A stretch of 58,064 bases of DNA from JBDKUD01 sp050943315 (GCA_050943315.1 JBMNOY010000009.1:1-58064), one strand, 5' to 3'; counted from the first letter of the stretch, positions 16,681-26,535 are shown. Numbers and translations: made by a program. Notes: generated by a model from the sequence alone, not told the origin.

Positions 16681-17148
16681 TCAACCAGTGCTGCTGCCAT
16701 CTCCATTTTCAAAATATTCATATCCAGCCACCTGAAATGTCTCTCCTTCGTCCGCCATCTGCCCTGCCGAGATAAGATTGTATTCTTCCGTACGTACTTT
16801 CTCCTTAACATTATAATGGGCACATTGTGCACATAAAGTAGTATTTATCAATCTGGTTAAGCGCCCCTCCTCAATAGGTTTGCCACATACCTCACAAATA
16901 CCATACTGTCCTTTTTGATACCGGTCTAGAGCATCATCCAGCTTTTCCAGTTCCAGCTCATATAATTCCAACAGGCCGGCGTCTTTCTCCCGCTCATAAA
17001 CTTCGGAGCCGATATCTCCCGGATGCTGGTCATATAGCGACAATTCGTCTATTGACTCAGTTAAGGGTATTTGCATTATCTCCCGTTTTTTCTGTATGAC
17101 CTCTTCTATTTCCTTTCTCCTGGCTAATAACATTTGACCATAATCCAT
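16681..17148 (-). CDS. yteA: TraR/DksA-type zinc finger protein, YteA-like
   Basis: The 155-residue protein has an N-terminal coiled coil (LLARRKEIEEVIQKKREIM and YELELEKLDDALDRYQKG) followed by a four-cysteine zinc finger CEVCGKPIEEGRL...CAQC, the DksA/TraR layout. The GQYGICEVCGKPI signature and the length fit the sporulation-related YteA subgroup of Firmicutes. Members bind RNA polymerase or act in spore formation; the target is unknown. GAGGTG lies before the ATG. It follows the DUF5665 gene by 12 bp and is likely co-transcribed. Confidence 0.88.
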   Translation of the reverse strand: MDYGQMLLARRKEIEEVIQKKREIMQIPLTESIDELSLYDQHPGDIGSEVYEREKDAGLLELYELELEKLDDALDRYQKGQYGICEVCGKPIEEGRLTRLINTTLCAQCAHYNVKEKVRTEEYNLISAGQMADEGETFQVAGYEYFENGDGSSTG

Positions 17149-17160
17149 ATATTTAACACC

Positions 17161-17508
17161 TCATATTCTTTCTGAGAAGTAATAGAAAATAGTCCCCCCC
17201 ACATTTATTTGGGTCTGTACAATTTCCACCAAATCAGCTATAAAATCCCCAATCACAGGCATGTTTAATATTACAATCTTTTTGAGTATGTATAACACTA
17301 GAGCTGCCAATATAGTAAAACCTATGGCGGTACCAAAGCCGCGGGCAAGACCCAGCAAGAAGTTGGTAAACAGCAATCGCCGGGGATTCTCCAGCATCTC
17401 AACATACTCCGCCAGGCGCAGTCTCTCCATGTTGGATGACAATTCCCCTACTCTTCTGGTTAACTCCTTTATCAGACCAGCTTCCTCTTCATCTTTATGC
17501 ACCTGCAA
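17161..17508 (-). CDS. DUF5665 small membrane protein (TTG start)
   Basis: The 115-residue protein has a charged N-terminal coiled segment (KELTRRVGELSSNMERLRLAEYVEML), the conserved stretch NPRRLLFTNFLLGLARGFGTAIG, and one strong membrane span, FTILAALVLYILKKIV. This is the DUF5665 pattern; the function is unknown. The TTG start at 17508 is chosen because AAAGGAG lies 10 nt upstream. It precedes yteA by 12 bp. Confidence 0.8.
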   Translation of the reverse strand: MQVHKDEEEAGLIKELTRRVGELSSNMERLRLAEYVEMLENPRRLLFTNFLLGLARGFGTAIGFTILAALVLYILKKIVILNMPVIGDFIADLVEIVQTQINVGGTIFYYFSERI

Positions 17509-17602
17509 CAGCTGGTTTCTCCTTTCCGCCTATTTTAAGCATTATTAATTAGTATTCCAGCTTAGGTACTTAAAATACCTCACTTTATGCAATGTTAATA
17601 AG

Positions 17603-17637
17603 GGTAAAAAAGGACGAAGGCCAGATTTGCCTTCGTC
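17603..17637 (-). terminator. Rho-independent terminator after the DUF711 gene
   Basis: Minus-strand stem GACGAAGGC / GCCTTCGTC (17637-17629 with 17621-17613), 7-nt loop, followed by CTTTTTTACC. Confidence 0.92.
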
Positions 17638-17656
17638 TCTCGTATATTTATCACAA

Positions 17657-19024
17657 TTAGTTGTTTAGGGAATGAATGGGGGCCGGTATACGTCCTTTGC
17701 GTCGGACAAATTCAACCGGTGAGAAGGAATTTACTTTCATAACCGGCGCATGGCCCAGTAGACCTCCGAATTCCACCCAATCCCCTTCCTTCTTGCCTGG
17801 AGCCGGAATTATTCTAACCGCAGTTGTTTTGCGGTTTATCATTCCAATCGCTGCTTCGTCAGCAATGATTGCCGAGATAGTTTCACAGGATGTGTCTCCC
17901 GGAATGGCTATCATATCTAGACCTACTGAACATACGCAGGTCATAGCTTCGAGCTTCTCGATGGTTAGCGACCCTTGGGCAACCGCGTCAATCATGCCCG
18001 CATCTTCACTAACTGGTATAAATGCTCCGGACAGACCGCCAACATATGAAGAAGCCATAGCTCCTCCTTTTTTGACAGCATCGTTTAACATCGCCAGAGC
18101 AGCAGTTGTCCCCGGTGCGCCAACCTTTTCCAGCCCCATGGCCTGCAGGATCTCAGCTACACTATCACCTATGGCCGGCGTTGGCGCCAGGGATAAATCA
18201 ACTATTCCGAAAGGAACCCCTAACCTCCGTGAGGCTACCCGGCCTACCAATTCGCCCGCCCGGGTTATTTTAAAAGCGGTATTTTTGATTATATTAGCCA
18301 GGGTACCTAGATCAGTGCCTGGGTGTTTTTTAACTTCGTGAAGAACTACACCCGGCCCGCTGATACCTATATTGATAGTAGTTTCCGGTTCGCCTACGCC
18401 ATGAAAAGCACCAGCCATAAAAGGATTATCCTCTACGGCATTACAAAAGACCACCAGTTTGGCACATCCCAGGCCGTCGCGGTCAGCTGTTAATCGGGCT
18501 GTCTGGCTGATAATCTGACCCATCATACAAACGGCATCCATGTTTATACCGGCTTTGGTAGAACCAATATTAACCGAAGAACATACCCTTTCGGTTGTGG
18601 ACAAGGTCTCGGGAATAGCTTCCAGCAGGGCTAGCTCTCCTCTGGTAAACCCCTTGTGAACCAGAGCCGAAAAACCGCCCAGGAAATTTACCCCCACCTC
18701 CTGAGCAGCCTTGTCAAGATAGTTGCCAATCAGTACCATCTCCTGAGCCGTCATGCCGTCGGCAACATTGGCAATGGGGGTAACGGAAATACGTTTATTT
18801 ATAATAGGTATACCGTATTTTCTCTCAATTTCGTCTCCTACTTGAACCAGTTGACCGGCCTGGCGGGTAATTTTATCATAAATATTTTGACCGGTTTTCC
18901 TGGCACTGGTGTCACGGCAGTCTTGAATATTGATGCCCATAGTAATAGTGCGGATATCCAGTTTTTCCGTTTGGACCATTCGTACGGTCTCCAGAATCTC
19001 GTCTTTACTAACTGTAAATGGCAT
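17657..19024 (-). CDS. DUF711/UPF0210 (PFL family) protein
   Basis: The 455-residue protein belongs to UPF0210/DUF711, cytosolic proteins with a pyruvate-formate-lyase-like fold and unknown reaction. Diagnostic stretches are IRTITMGINIQDCRDTS, CSSVNIGSTKAGINMDAV, FHGVGEPETTINIGISGPGVV and CSVGLDMIAIPGDT. GGAGG lies before the ATG. An ACT-domain protein gene sits 12 bp upstream in the same operon, the usual pairing, suggesting that the ACT protein senses a ligand for it. Confidence 0.93.
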   Translation of the reverse strand: MPFTVSKDEILETVRMVQTEKLDIRTITMGINIQDCRDTSARKTGQNIYDKITRQAGQLVQVGDEIERKYGIPIINKRISVTPIANVADGMTAQEMVLIGNYLDKAAQEVGVNFLGGFSALVHKGFTRGELALLEAIPETLSTTERVCSSVNIGSTKAGINMDAVCMMGQIISQTARLTADRDGLGCAKLVVFCNAVEDNPFMAGAFHGVGEPETTINIGISGPGVVLHEVKKHPGTDLGTLANIIKNTAFKITRAGELVGRVASRRLGVPFGIVDLSLAPTPAIGDSVAEILQAMGLEKVGAPGTTAALAMLNDAVKKGGAMASSYVGGLSGAFIPVSEDAGMIDAVAQGSLTIEKLEAMTCVCSVGLDMIAIPGDTSCETISAIIADEAAIGMINRKTTAVRIIPAPGKKEGDWVEFGGLLGHAPVMKVNSFSPVEFVRRKGRIPAPIHSLNN

Positions 19025-19036
19025 GGTTATCCTCCA

Positions 19037-19318
19037 TTATATTCTGTGCATAAAATTGAATATATCTTCATGCTGCACTGTGATTTCCAGTCCCAATTCG
19101 CGTCCCTTGGCACTTAATATTTCACGCAGTTGGCCAACATCGACTTTACTGGAGGTGCTGTCCACCACCATCACCATGGTAAAAAAGCCCTGGAGAATGG
19201 TCTGACTGATATCAAGAATATTAATATTGTTTTCGGCCAGAATAGCCGATATTCCAGCGATTATCCCCACCCGGTCATGGCCGATAACCGTAATAATAAT
19301 TCTGCTGCCTTCTTCCAC
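19037..19318 (-). CDS. ACT domain protein (UPF0237 type)
   Basis: The 93-residue protein is essentially one ACT domain (ITVIGHDRVGIIAGISAILAENNINILDISQTI) with a short C-terminal tail. ACT domains bind amino acids or other small ligands. The GTG start at 19318 follows AGGAGAAATAGC and lies one base past the ileS stop, so it is probably read through from ileS. Its conserved partner, DUF711, follows. Confidence 0.92.
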   Translation of the reverse strand: MEEGSRIIITVIGHDRVGIIAGISAILAENNINILDISQTILQGFFTMVMVVDSTSSKVDVGQLREILSAKGRELGLEITVQHEDIFNFMHRI

Positions 19319-19319
19319 G

Positions 19320-22112
19320 CTATTTCTCCTGCCCTTTTAGATTACTTACCACCTGGCTGCACCTGGCGCACAGTGTGTCATGCTCGTGATTCTCACCGAC
19401 AGACGGGCTTATAACCCAGCAACGCTCACATTTCTCGCCCTCAGCTGACTTAACCGTAACCCAAATACCGTCAATGTCCTCCAAACAACGAGCTTCTTCA
19501 GGACGGTTCTCAGCCATATCCAGATCAACCCGGGATACTATAAATAGTTTGTCCAATTGCCTGGTCTGGTTTAGCGTATTTAGCCATTTTGGTGCCGCAT
19601 AAATTGTAATCTGAGCGCCCAGGGAATGACCGATTACCTTCTGAGTCCGGGCTTCCTCCAGGGCTTTAGTTACTACTTCGCGAATGCTTAAAATTTCATC
19701 AATGCGTGCTTCCAGCTCATCATTGCTATAAACCTCTTTTATCTGCGGCCACTCCAGTAACTGAACACTTTCCGGTTGACCAGGCCGGCGCAGATAGCTC
19801 CATATTTCTTCACTGGTAAAAGCTAGAATGGGAGTAAGCATTACCACCAGAGCGTTTATTAATTCATAAAGAACTGTCTGGGCAGCCTTTCTTTCCGGGT
19901 CATGAGCATCTGAGCAGTAAAGTTTATCTTTTAGAACATCAAAATAAATGCTGCTCAAGTCCACCGTACAGAAATTATGAATGGAGTGGAAGACAACATG
20001 AAATTCGCAGTCATCGTATGCCTTAGTAACCCTTTGGATTAGCTTGTTTAGTTTACTTAGAGCCCATTTATCCAGTTCAGTCAAATTCTCATAGGAAACT
20101 TTATCGGTATCAGGGTCAAAATCAAATAGATTACCCAAAATAAACCTGCAGGTATTACGGATTTTACGGTAAGCCTCGGCAACCTGTTTGATGATGTTGT
20201 TGGATAAGGCGACATCGTTACGATAATCGACTGAAGAAACCCACAGTCGTAAAATATCCGCACCCATATCCTTGGTAATCTTCAGCGGATCAATAACATT
20301 TCCCAGGGATTTGGACTGTTTTCTGCCCTGTTCATCAACCACAAACCCATGGGTGAGTACTTTTTTATACGGTGCCTGACCAGTCACCGCTACCGCTGTT
20401 GACAGTGAGGAATTAAACCATCCCCGGTGCTGGTCACTGCCTTCCAGATACATATCCGCTGGCCAGGACAATTTTCCGTTATTGCCTAAAACCGCCATAT
20501 GGCTGGAACCAGAATCAAACCAAACATCCATTATATCTGTTTCTTTGCGGAAAGTTTCCCCGCCGCATTTCTCACACCGGTAGCCTTCCGGCAGCAGCTC
20601 GGCTGCTTCCTTTTGGTACCAGACATCTGAACCATATTCAGCAAACAAGGAGCTTATTTTTTCGATAGTCTGCTCATTAATTATATGCTCCCCGCAGGTC
20701 TCGCAATAGAAAATGGGAATGGGAACACCCCAGGTACGCTGCCGGGAAATACACCAGTCACCGCGATCCCTGATCATATTATAAATGCGGTCCCGTCCCC
20801 AGGAGGGAATCCACTGTACTTTATCAATAGCAGCAAGGGCCTCTTCCCGGAAATTATCTATAGAAGCAAACCACTGTTCCGTGGCCCGGTAGATGATGGG
20901 ATTTTTACAGCGCCAACAGTAAGGATACTGGTGCTGATAGGGAGCCGCCTTGAGCAATAAACCCCTTTCTTCAAGTTCGGCAATTACATCTTTATTAGCT
21001 TTGTGTACATACAGGCCTTTGAACTTACCTGCTTCCTCGGTAAAATGACCACTATTATCAACCGGTGAGATTACTTCCAGTCCATATTCTTTGCCCACAT
21101 AAAAGTCATCTTCACCATGACCAGGAGCAGTATGAACACACCCGGTACCAGCTTCCAGGGTTACATGCTGGCCTAGGATAACCAGGGAGTCCCGGTCAAA
21201 AAACGGATGCCGGCAAACGGCTCTTTCTATGTCCTGGCCCTTGAATTCCTTAAGAACCTGGTAGGAGGTCCAACCAATTTCGGATGCTACCTTTTCCAGG
21301 AGCCCTTTGGCAATTACGTATTTTTCACCAGCTACTTCTACCAGCCCATAATCGAAATCGGGATGCAGGCATATTCCGGTATTAGCCGGCAAGGTCCAGG
21401 GAGTGGTGGTCCAAATAACCACATAAGCGTCTTCCGGAAGTATTCCCTTACCATCTTTAACCGGGAATTTTACATATATTGAAGGAGATGTCTTATCATC
21501 GTATTCAACTTCGGCTTCTGCCAGGGCTGTTTCACAATCACCACACCAGTAGACCGGTTTAAGTCCCTTATAGATGTAGCCTTTGCTAGCCATAGCTCCA
21601 AACACCTTAATCTGTACGGCCTCAAACTCGGGTTTCAAGGTTAGATAAGGATTATCCCAGTCACCTCTGACACCTAATCGCTTGAACTGTTCTTTTTGAA
21701 TTTCGACATATTTTAAAGCATATTCCCGGCAGTGTCTCCTGAATTCCACCACATCAGTCTTATGCCGGTCTATACCCAGGTTTTTAATGGCTTGCTGTTC
21801 GATAGGCAGTCCATGCGTGTCCCAACCAGGTACATAGGGAGCATCATAACCCCGCATGGAGTAATATTTGACAATAATGTCCTTTAAGACCTTGTTTAAT
21901 GTATGACCAAGGTGAATGTTTCCGTTAGCATATGGGGGACCATCATGTAGTACGAATTTCGGCCGGTCAGTATTCTTAGCCTGCACCTGTTCATATATCT
22001 TGCTTTTCTCCCAGAATTCCAGAATTTCGGGCTCCTTTTTGGGTAAACTGGCCCTCATGGGAAAATCAGTCACTGGGAGATTTAAAGTACCGTCATATTT
22101 GCCTTTGGCCAT
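19320..22112 (-). CDS. ileS: Isoleucyl-tRNA synthetase
   Basis: The 930-residue class I synthetase charges tRNA-Ile. HIGH-type motif is GPPYANGNIHLGH near residue 60 and the KMSKS-type loop is KQSKSLGN near 600. The C-terminal zinc finger reads CERCW...CARC. The start is the ATG at 22112 with GAGGTGG eight bases upstream. The longer in-frame reading above it is translated T-box leader and is not protein. Expression should depend on uncharged tRNA-Ile through that leader. Confidence 0.98.
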   Translation of the reverse strand: MAKGKYDGTLNLPVTDFPMRASLPKKEPEILEFWEKSKIYEQVQAKNTDRPKFVLHDGPPYANGNIHLGHTLNKVLKDIIVKYYSMRGYDAPYVPGWDTHGLPIEQQAIKNLGIDRHKTDVVEFRRHCREYALKYVEIQKEQFKRLGVRGDWDNPYLTLKPEFEAVQIKVFGAMASKGYIYKGLKPVYWCGDCETALAEAEVEYDDKTSPSIYVKFPVKDGKGILPEDAYVVIWTTTPWTLPANTGICLHPDFDYGLVEVAGEKYVIAKGLLEKVASEIGWTSYQVLKEFKGQDIERAVCRHPFFDRDSLVILGQHVTLEAGTGCVHTAPGHGEDDFYVGKEYGLEVISPVDNSGHFTEEAGKFKGLYVHKANKDVIAELEERGLLLKAAPYQHQYPYCWRCKNPIIYRATEQWFASIDNFREEALAAIDKVQWIPSWGRDRIYNMIRDRGDWCISRQRTWGVPIPIFYCETCGEHIINEQTIEKISSLFAEYGSDVWYQKEAAELLPEGYRCEKCGGETFRKETDIMDVWFDSGSSHMAVLGNNGKLSWPADMYLEGSDQHRGWFNSSLSTAVAVTGQAPYKKVLTHGFVVDEQGRKQSKSLGNVIDPLKITKDMGADILRLWVSSVDYRNDVALSNNIIKQVAEAYRKIRNTCRFILGNLFDFDPDTDKVSYENLTELDKWALSKLNKLIQRVTKAYDDCEFHVVFHSIHNFCTVDLSSIYFDVLKDKLYCSDAHDPERKAAQTVLYELINALVVMLTPILAFTSEEIWSYLRRPGQPESVQLLEWPQIKEVYSNDELEARIDEILSIREVVTKALEEARTQKVIGHSLGAQITIYAAPKWLNTLNQTRQLDKLFIVSRVDLDMAENRPEEARCLEDIDGIWVTVKSAEGEKCERCWVISPSVGENHEHDTLCARCSQVVSNLKGQEK

Positions 22113-22161
22113 TATTTTTCCACCTCGCCTAAAATTAAGTGTGTTCTTAAACATAAATAAC

Positions 22162-22440
22162 AAAAACCTTTCATCCCCAGGGACGAAAGGTATACTTCCG
22201 CGGTACCACCCTAATAGTACTCTTATGAGTACCCCTCCATACTGATAACGCCAGCAACGTTCAAATCTATCCGATTTGAAGGCTCCCGGGTGATCTTCAA
22301 TCGAAATGCCACCATCCGGCTTCCACCATGCCCGGACTCTCTGTAGATAACCTTTTTCGTCTACTTCCCGTTCATAGCCGTTAACCTGTGAAATTATCTT
22401 AATATTCCCAGAAATCTTTATAATTGTAGCATATAGCTTA
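22162..22440 (-). promoter_or_regulatory. T-box leader of ileS, AUC specifier
   Basis: The T-box sequence AGGGTGGTACCGCGG is at 22212-22198. It is followed by a terminator stem CCTTTCGTCCC/GGGATGAAAGG and a T run (22190-22162). Upstream on the minus strand are stem I features (AGAGAG segment) and a GAAGATCACC loop whose ATC (22294-22292) reads as an isoleucine specifier, matching the downstream gene. Uncharged tRNA-Ile would stabilise the antiterminator. Confidence 0.95.
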
Positions 22441-22482
22441 AAGCAACACAACGGTACCGCCAGAATCTTTTCCAAATAAATA

Positions 22483-22513
22483 GGGACGGCCGTAAATGAG
22501 AACCGTCCCTATA
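22483..22513 (-). terminator. Terminator after the first amino-acid ABC operon
   Basis: The minus-strand stem AGGGACGG / CCGTCCCT has a loop of about 13 nt followed by TATTTATTT. It separates the ABC operon from the ileS leader. The tail is only moderately T-rich. Confidence 0.75.
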
Positions 22514-22524
22514 AAATTGGTATT

Positions 22525-23262
22525 TTAATTTTCTAGTATCCGCTTTAAAAATGTACGGGTTCTTTCATTTTTGGGATTATTAAATATTACCTCGGGAACA
22601 TCGTCTTCCACTATAACACCGCTATCCATATATACTACTCTGTTAGCCACATCACGGGCAAATGCCATTTCATGGGTTACTACCAGCATGGTAAGTCCGC
22701 TCTTAGCAAGCCTCTTCATTACCCGCAGTACTTCCCCCACCATCTCCGGATCAAGTGCACTGGTAGGTTCATCGAATAATAAAGCTTCGGGTTCCATGGA
22801 TAGTGCCCGGGCAATAGCAACCCGTTGTTTTTGGCCACCGGAAATCTGGTGCGGTTTAGCTTCGATATATTGTTCCATGCCCACCAACTTTAGATAATCT
22901 ATGGCTGTTTTTCTGGCTTTCTGCTTGTCCCGTTTTAGAACTTTGACCTGGCCGATAACGCAATTATCAAGCACATTAAGATTGTTAAACAGGTTAAACT
23001 GCTGAAACACCATCCCCATCTTTGCCCGATAAACTGCTGTTGACATATTATGCTCCAGGATATTGTTGCCATGATAAAGGATTTCTCCACCGCTCGGTAT
23101 CTCTAAAAGATTCATACAACGCAAAAGAGTTGATTTACCTGAACCGCTGGCTCCGATAATACAAACAACCTCTCCCTTGTTAACCGAAAAGTTGATATCT
23201 TTAAGCACTTCATTCTTTCCAAATGATTTTTGTAAATGTCTTATTTCAATTATTTTTTCCAT
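22525..23262 (-). CDS. Polar amino-acid ABC transporter, ATP-binding subunit (GlnQ-like)
   Basis: The 245-residue ATPase has Walker A GASGSGKST, signature QISGGQKQRVAIARAL, Walker B EALLFDEPTSALDPE and the switch histidine in VVTHEM. This is the polar amino-acid transporter (PAAT) type. It powers uptake through the permease encoded 4 bp upstream. GGGAGTGAGACT precedes the ATG. It is the last gene of a binding protein-permease-ATPase operon. The solute is not determined. Confidence 0.95.
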   Translation of the reverse strand: MEKIIEIRHLQKSFGKNEVLKDINFSVNKGEVVCIIGASGSGKSTLLRCMNLLEIPSGGEILYHGNNILEHNMSTAVYRAKMGMVFQQFNLFNNLNVLDNCVIGQVKVLKRDKQKARKTAIDYLKLVGMEQYIEAKPHQISGGQKQRVAIARALSMEPEALLFDEPTSALDPEMVGEVLRVMKRLAKSGLTMLVVTHEMAFARDVANRVVYMDSGVIVEDDVPEVIFNNPKNERTRTFLKRILEN

Positions 23263-23266
23263 AGTC

Positions 23267-24052
23267 TCACTCCCTGCCCAGAATCTTTATCTCTGCTTCG
23301 GGAACAGTCTGGGAACCATGTATTGTATAGACCGAAGGTCCTTCCAGCTTTTTCTCAAAATACCTGAGTATACGGGTAATAGAAAAGGTCATTATTAAGT
23401 AGATAATACAGGTAACCAAAAAAACCTCAAAATACCTGAAGTTATTACCGGCTGCGGATTTTGACTGGAAGAAAAGCTCGGTTACCCCGATAACCATAAG
23501 CACGGAGGTATCTTTAATATTGATAACGAACTCATTGCTTAAGGCCGGAAGAATATTACGAATTGCCTGGGGCAGGACGATACAGGACATGGTTTGGTAG
23601 TGAGTCATGCCTATAGAATGGGCTGCCTCAAACTGTCCTTTGTCAATGGAAATAATACCACCACGAACAATTTCCGCCATATAGGCTCCGGTATTGATAG
23701 AAACTATAAAAATACCGGCATAAAGTGTAGGTAAGTGGACACCATATACCATAGCAGCACCATAAAAAATAACCATGGCTTGTACTATCATAGGGGTTCC
23801 CCGGAATACTTCAATATAACACAATAAGATAATATCAATGATTTTTAGAAAGGCTTTTTTGACTATATGTGTGTTGTGGTCAATTGGAATGGTTCGGATT
23901 ACACCGATTAAAATTCCAATAATGAAGCCGATAATGGTACCAGTTAAAGCTATTAAAAGGGTAACCTCGGCCCCTCTTAAAAAGAGAGGCCAATAGTTCT
24001 GAATAATATAATATACCCACTGAAAAAAAGTACTATTTGCGTCTACCGACAT
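23267..24052 (-). CDS. Polar amino-acid ABC transporter, permease subunit
   Basis: The 261-residue protein has about five membrane spans and the EAA loop SIDKGQFEAAHSIGMTHYQTM that contacts the ATPase. The N-terminal LRGAEVTLLIALTGTIIG stretch is typical of His/Glu/Gln permeases. AGGAGTG lies upstream of the ATG. A C-terminal extension of about 25 residues after the last membrane span (SVYTIHGSQTVPEAEIKIL) is longer than usual. It sits between the binding protein and the ATPase genes. Confidence 0.94.
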   Translation of the reverse strand: MSVDANSTFFQWVYYIIQNYWPLFLRGAEVTLLIALTGTIIGFIIGILIGVIRTIPIDHNTHIVKKAFLKIIDIILLCYIEVFRGTPMIVQAMVIFYGAAMVYGVHLPTLYAGIFIVSINTGAYMAEIVRGGIISIDKGQFEAAHSIGMTHYQTMSCIVLPQAIRNILPALSNEFVINIKDTSVLMVIGVTELFFQSKSAAGNNFRYFEVFLVTCIIYLIMTFSITRILRYFEKKLEGPSVYTIHGSQTVPEAEIKILGRE

Positions 24053-24083
24053 GAAAATACACTCCTATATAGATCGCTGCTAT

Positions 24084-24911
24084 TTATTTCGCTAACGGCT
24101 GATTAGCAATTGCTTTATCCATTATTTCCTTTTTCTGTTCATCACTTAGTCCAGCTAATATTTTATTGACACTATTCAGGAGTTCAGTATTGCCTTTGCG
24201 AATGCCTACGGCAATGGCGACATCGTCATCAGACGCTTGGAAACCTTGTCCCTCAGCAAATTCCACCATGACAAAATTGGCATTAGCGGTAGATGCGGAA
24301 ACACCTTCCGGTCTTTCTGATACATATCCGTCAATGATTCCTGATTCCAGAGCTACCCGCATTGCCGGGAAATCATCCATAGCAGTTTGTTTTTGCACAT
24401 TGGGAATCTGGTCGATGACTGTATAATGGAAGGTGTTTAATTGGGCTGTAACCTTAGCCCCGGAAAAATCCTTTATGCTTTTGGCACTGGCATATTTTGA
24501 TCCCTTTTTAACTACCATTACCAGGTCCGAGCGATAGTAAGGTTCACTGAAATCAATAGTCTTCTTTCTTTCCGCAGTAGGTGACATACCGGCAATAATA
24601 GCATCAATGTTGCCGGATTGTACAGCCGGAGTAAGCCCGTCCCAGGCGGTCTTAACAATAACCAGCTTTTTGCCCATACCATCGGCTAACATTTTGGCGA
24701 TTTCAACATCATAACCACCGGCGAATTCCTTACTTCCGGAAATGGGCACAGCCCCATTGGAGTCATCAGCCTGAGTCCAGTTGAAGGGAGGATATCCGCA
24801 TTCCAGACCGACCTTGAATTCTTCGTCATCTGTCTTGCCACACCCTAGTACGGCAATGGACAAGCCGATAAGCAGGCAAGTACATAAGACCAATTTCAAC
24901 AACTTCTTCAT
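24084..24911 (-). CDS. Amino-acid ABC transporter, substrate-binding lipoprotein
   Basis: The 275-residue family 3 solute-binding protein has a lipoprotein signal (MKKLLKLVLCTCLLIGLSIA, lipobox VLGC with Cys24) and the core pattern VGLECGYPPFNW ... GGYDVEIAKMLADGMGKKL ... MSPTAERKKTIDFSEPYY. It captures an amino acid outside the membrane for the permease. GGGGGTTGAG precedes the ATG. A TACAAT hexamer sits upstream near 24965 on the minus strand. It is a paralogue of the protein at 27320-28123. Confidence 0.93.
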   Translation of the reverse strand: MKKLLKLVLCTCLLIGLSIAVLGCGKTDDEEFKVGLECGYPPFNWTQADDSNGAVPISGSKEFAGGYDVEIAKMLADGMGKKLVIVKTAWDGLTPAVQSGNIDAIIAGMSPTAERKKTIDFSEPYYRSDLVMVVKKGSKYASAKSIKDFSGAKVTAQLNTFHYTVIDQIPNVQKQTAMDDFPAMRVALESGIIDGYVSERPEGVSASTANANFVMVEFAEGQGFQASDDDVAIAVGIRKGNTELLNSVNKILAGLSDEQKKEIMDKAIANQPLAK

Positions 24912-25033
24912 TTCTCAACCCCCGTTACCATAAATTTTTTTAGACTCATTTGGGTAATATTGTACCATATCAAATAGATGTATTCTCATGAATTCTGCAA
25001 AAATTGCAAATATGTGCGTTGGCCCTGATGGGT

Positions 25034-25672
25034 TTATTTTGATATCAGTAAGTAGTACTGGCAGTAATCCTTAATTACACAATCCGAGCATATTGGTTTC
25101 CTGGCCTTGCATACCTTGCGTCCGTGAAAAATTAACAGGTGATGAGCTTTACCCCACATGTTCATAGGGATTAGTTCCTTTAAGGCCAATTCCACTTCAA
25201 TAGGTTTAATACTATCAACCAAACCTAACCGGTTGGCTACTCTCATAACATGAGTATCCACGCCCAGGCCCGGTTGGTCAAATCCCACTGACATAATAAC
25301 ATTAGCTGTTTTGCGGCCTACTCCCGGAAGTTCGAGAAGCTGTTTAAAATCACCAGGTACGCTGGAATTGTATTTATCTCGGATAATTGTCGCCAATTTT
25401 TTGATATTGAGAGCTTTATTTTTATATAAACCGACACCCTTAATAAGATCCTCCAGTAAGGGCAACTCTATTTCCGCCAAATCCTGGGGAGTGTTAAATC
25501 GTTTAAATAATTGAGCTGTTACCCGGTTAACCTGTTCATCCGTACTCTGGGCGGAAAGGACCACCGCTACCAACAGCTCAAAGACACTTGAAAATTTTAA
25601 TCTGGTGCCTGCCTCCGGGTATTCTTGGGCTAAAGCCTCTAAAATAAGCAAACATCTTTTGGTCAAGTCCAT
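25034..25672 (-). CDS. nth: Endonuclease III
   Basis: The 212-residue base-excision repair glycosylase/AP lyase removes oxidised pyrimidines. The helix-hairpin-helix is LPGVGRKTANVIM, with the catalytic lysine in GRKTA and the aspartate in GVDTHVMRVANRLGL. The [4Fe-4S] cluster cysteines are in CKARKPICSDCVIKDYC. GGGGAG precedes the ATG. It lies between two paralogous ABC operons, apparently in its own unit. Confidence 0.98.
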   Translation of the reverse strand: MDLTKRCLLILEALAQEYPEAGTRLKFSSVFELLVAVVLSAQSTDEQVNRVTAQLFKRFNTPQDLAEIELPLLEDLIKGVGLYKNKALNIKKLATIIRDKYNSSVPGDFKQLLELPGVGRKTANVIMSVGFDQPGLGVDTHVMRVANRLGLVDSIKPIEVELALKELIPMNMWGKAHHLLIFHGRKVCKARKPICSDCVIKDYCQYYLLISK

Positions 25673-25812
25673 TTTGGTGTCACTCCCCTTGTAAGTAAAA
25701 TAAGAATTGAGACAAATATCCCAATTCCTATTTACAGGTTCAGTGCTTCTAAAAGCTAAGTTCTTCTTAATCTGTATCGCTCAGAATTAAATATGTGCAA
25801 ATCTGTGTTAAT

Positions 25813-26535
25813 TTACAAGACCTTGCTTAAGAATGACTGTGTCCTCGGGTTATGCGGATTATCAAATATTTGGGCAGGAGTTCCTTCCTCCATGATAATA
25901 CCCTCATCCATAAATAAAACCCTGTGCCCTACCTCCCGGGCAAAACCCATTTCATGAGTTACGACCACCATAGTCATCCCTTCATGGGCCAGGTCTTTCA
26001 TAACCTCCAGCACTTCCCCCACCATTTCTGGATCAAGTGCTGAGGTCGGCTCATCAAATAACATTACCTTGGGTTTCATGGCCAGGGCCCTGGCAATGGC
26101 AACACGTTGTTTCTGCCCACCAGACAGCTGATTAGGGTATACGTTGGCTTTATCCACCAGACCAACCTGTTTTAACAATTTCATAGCTAAATCATCAGCT
26201 TTGTCTTTACTTAAGCCCTTAATCTTTATAGGTGCCAGTGTGATATTTTCTAGCGTGGTTTTATGAGGAAAAAGATTAAATAACTGAAATACCATACCAA
26301 CCTGCTGTCTGACTTTGTTAATGTCAACTTTAGGATTGGTTACTTCCACTCCATCTATAAATATATGACCGGAGTTTACTGTTTCCAGCTGATTAATGCA
26401 TCTTAACAGGGTGCTTTTGCCTGATCCACTGGGACCGATCACACAAACCACTTCACGGGGTGATATGTGAGTAGTAATGCCTTTTAATACCTCTAACTTG
26501 CCGAAACTTTTGTGGACATCGGTTATTTGTATCAT
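25813..26535 (-). CDS. glnQ: Polar amino-acid ABC transporter, ATP-binding subunit (GlnQ)
   Basis: The 240-residue ATPase shows Walker A GPSGSGKST, signature QLSGGQKQRVAIARAL and Walker B KVMLFDEPTSALDPE. The ATG overlaps the permease stop by 4 bp (ATGA). It is the third gene of a glnHPQ-type operon and a clear paralogue of the ATPase at 22525-23262. A loose stem-loop at about 25695-25736 may end the transcript. Confidence 0.95.
   Translation of the reverse strand: MIQITDVHKSFGKLEVLKGITTHISPREVVCVIGPSGSGKSTLLRCINQLETVNSGHIFIDGVEVTNPKVDINKVRQQVGMVFQLFNLFPHKTTLENITLAPIKIKGLSKDKADDLAMKLLKQVGLVDKANVYPNQLSGGQKQRVAIARALAMKPKVMLFDEPTSALDPEMVGEVLEVMKDLAHEGMTMVVVTHEMGFAREVGHRVLFMDEGIIMEEGTPAQIFDNPHNPRTQSFLSKVL

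Noticed and set aside
22113..22475. N-terminal extension of ileS
   Set aside because: The region is a T-box leader with specifier, T-box and terminator; the true start has a strong ribosome site.
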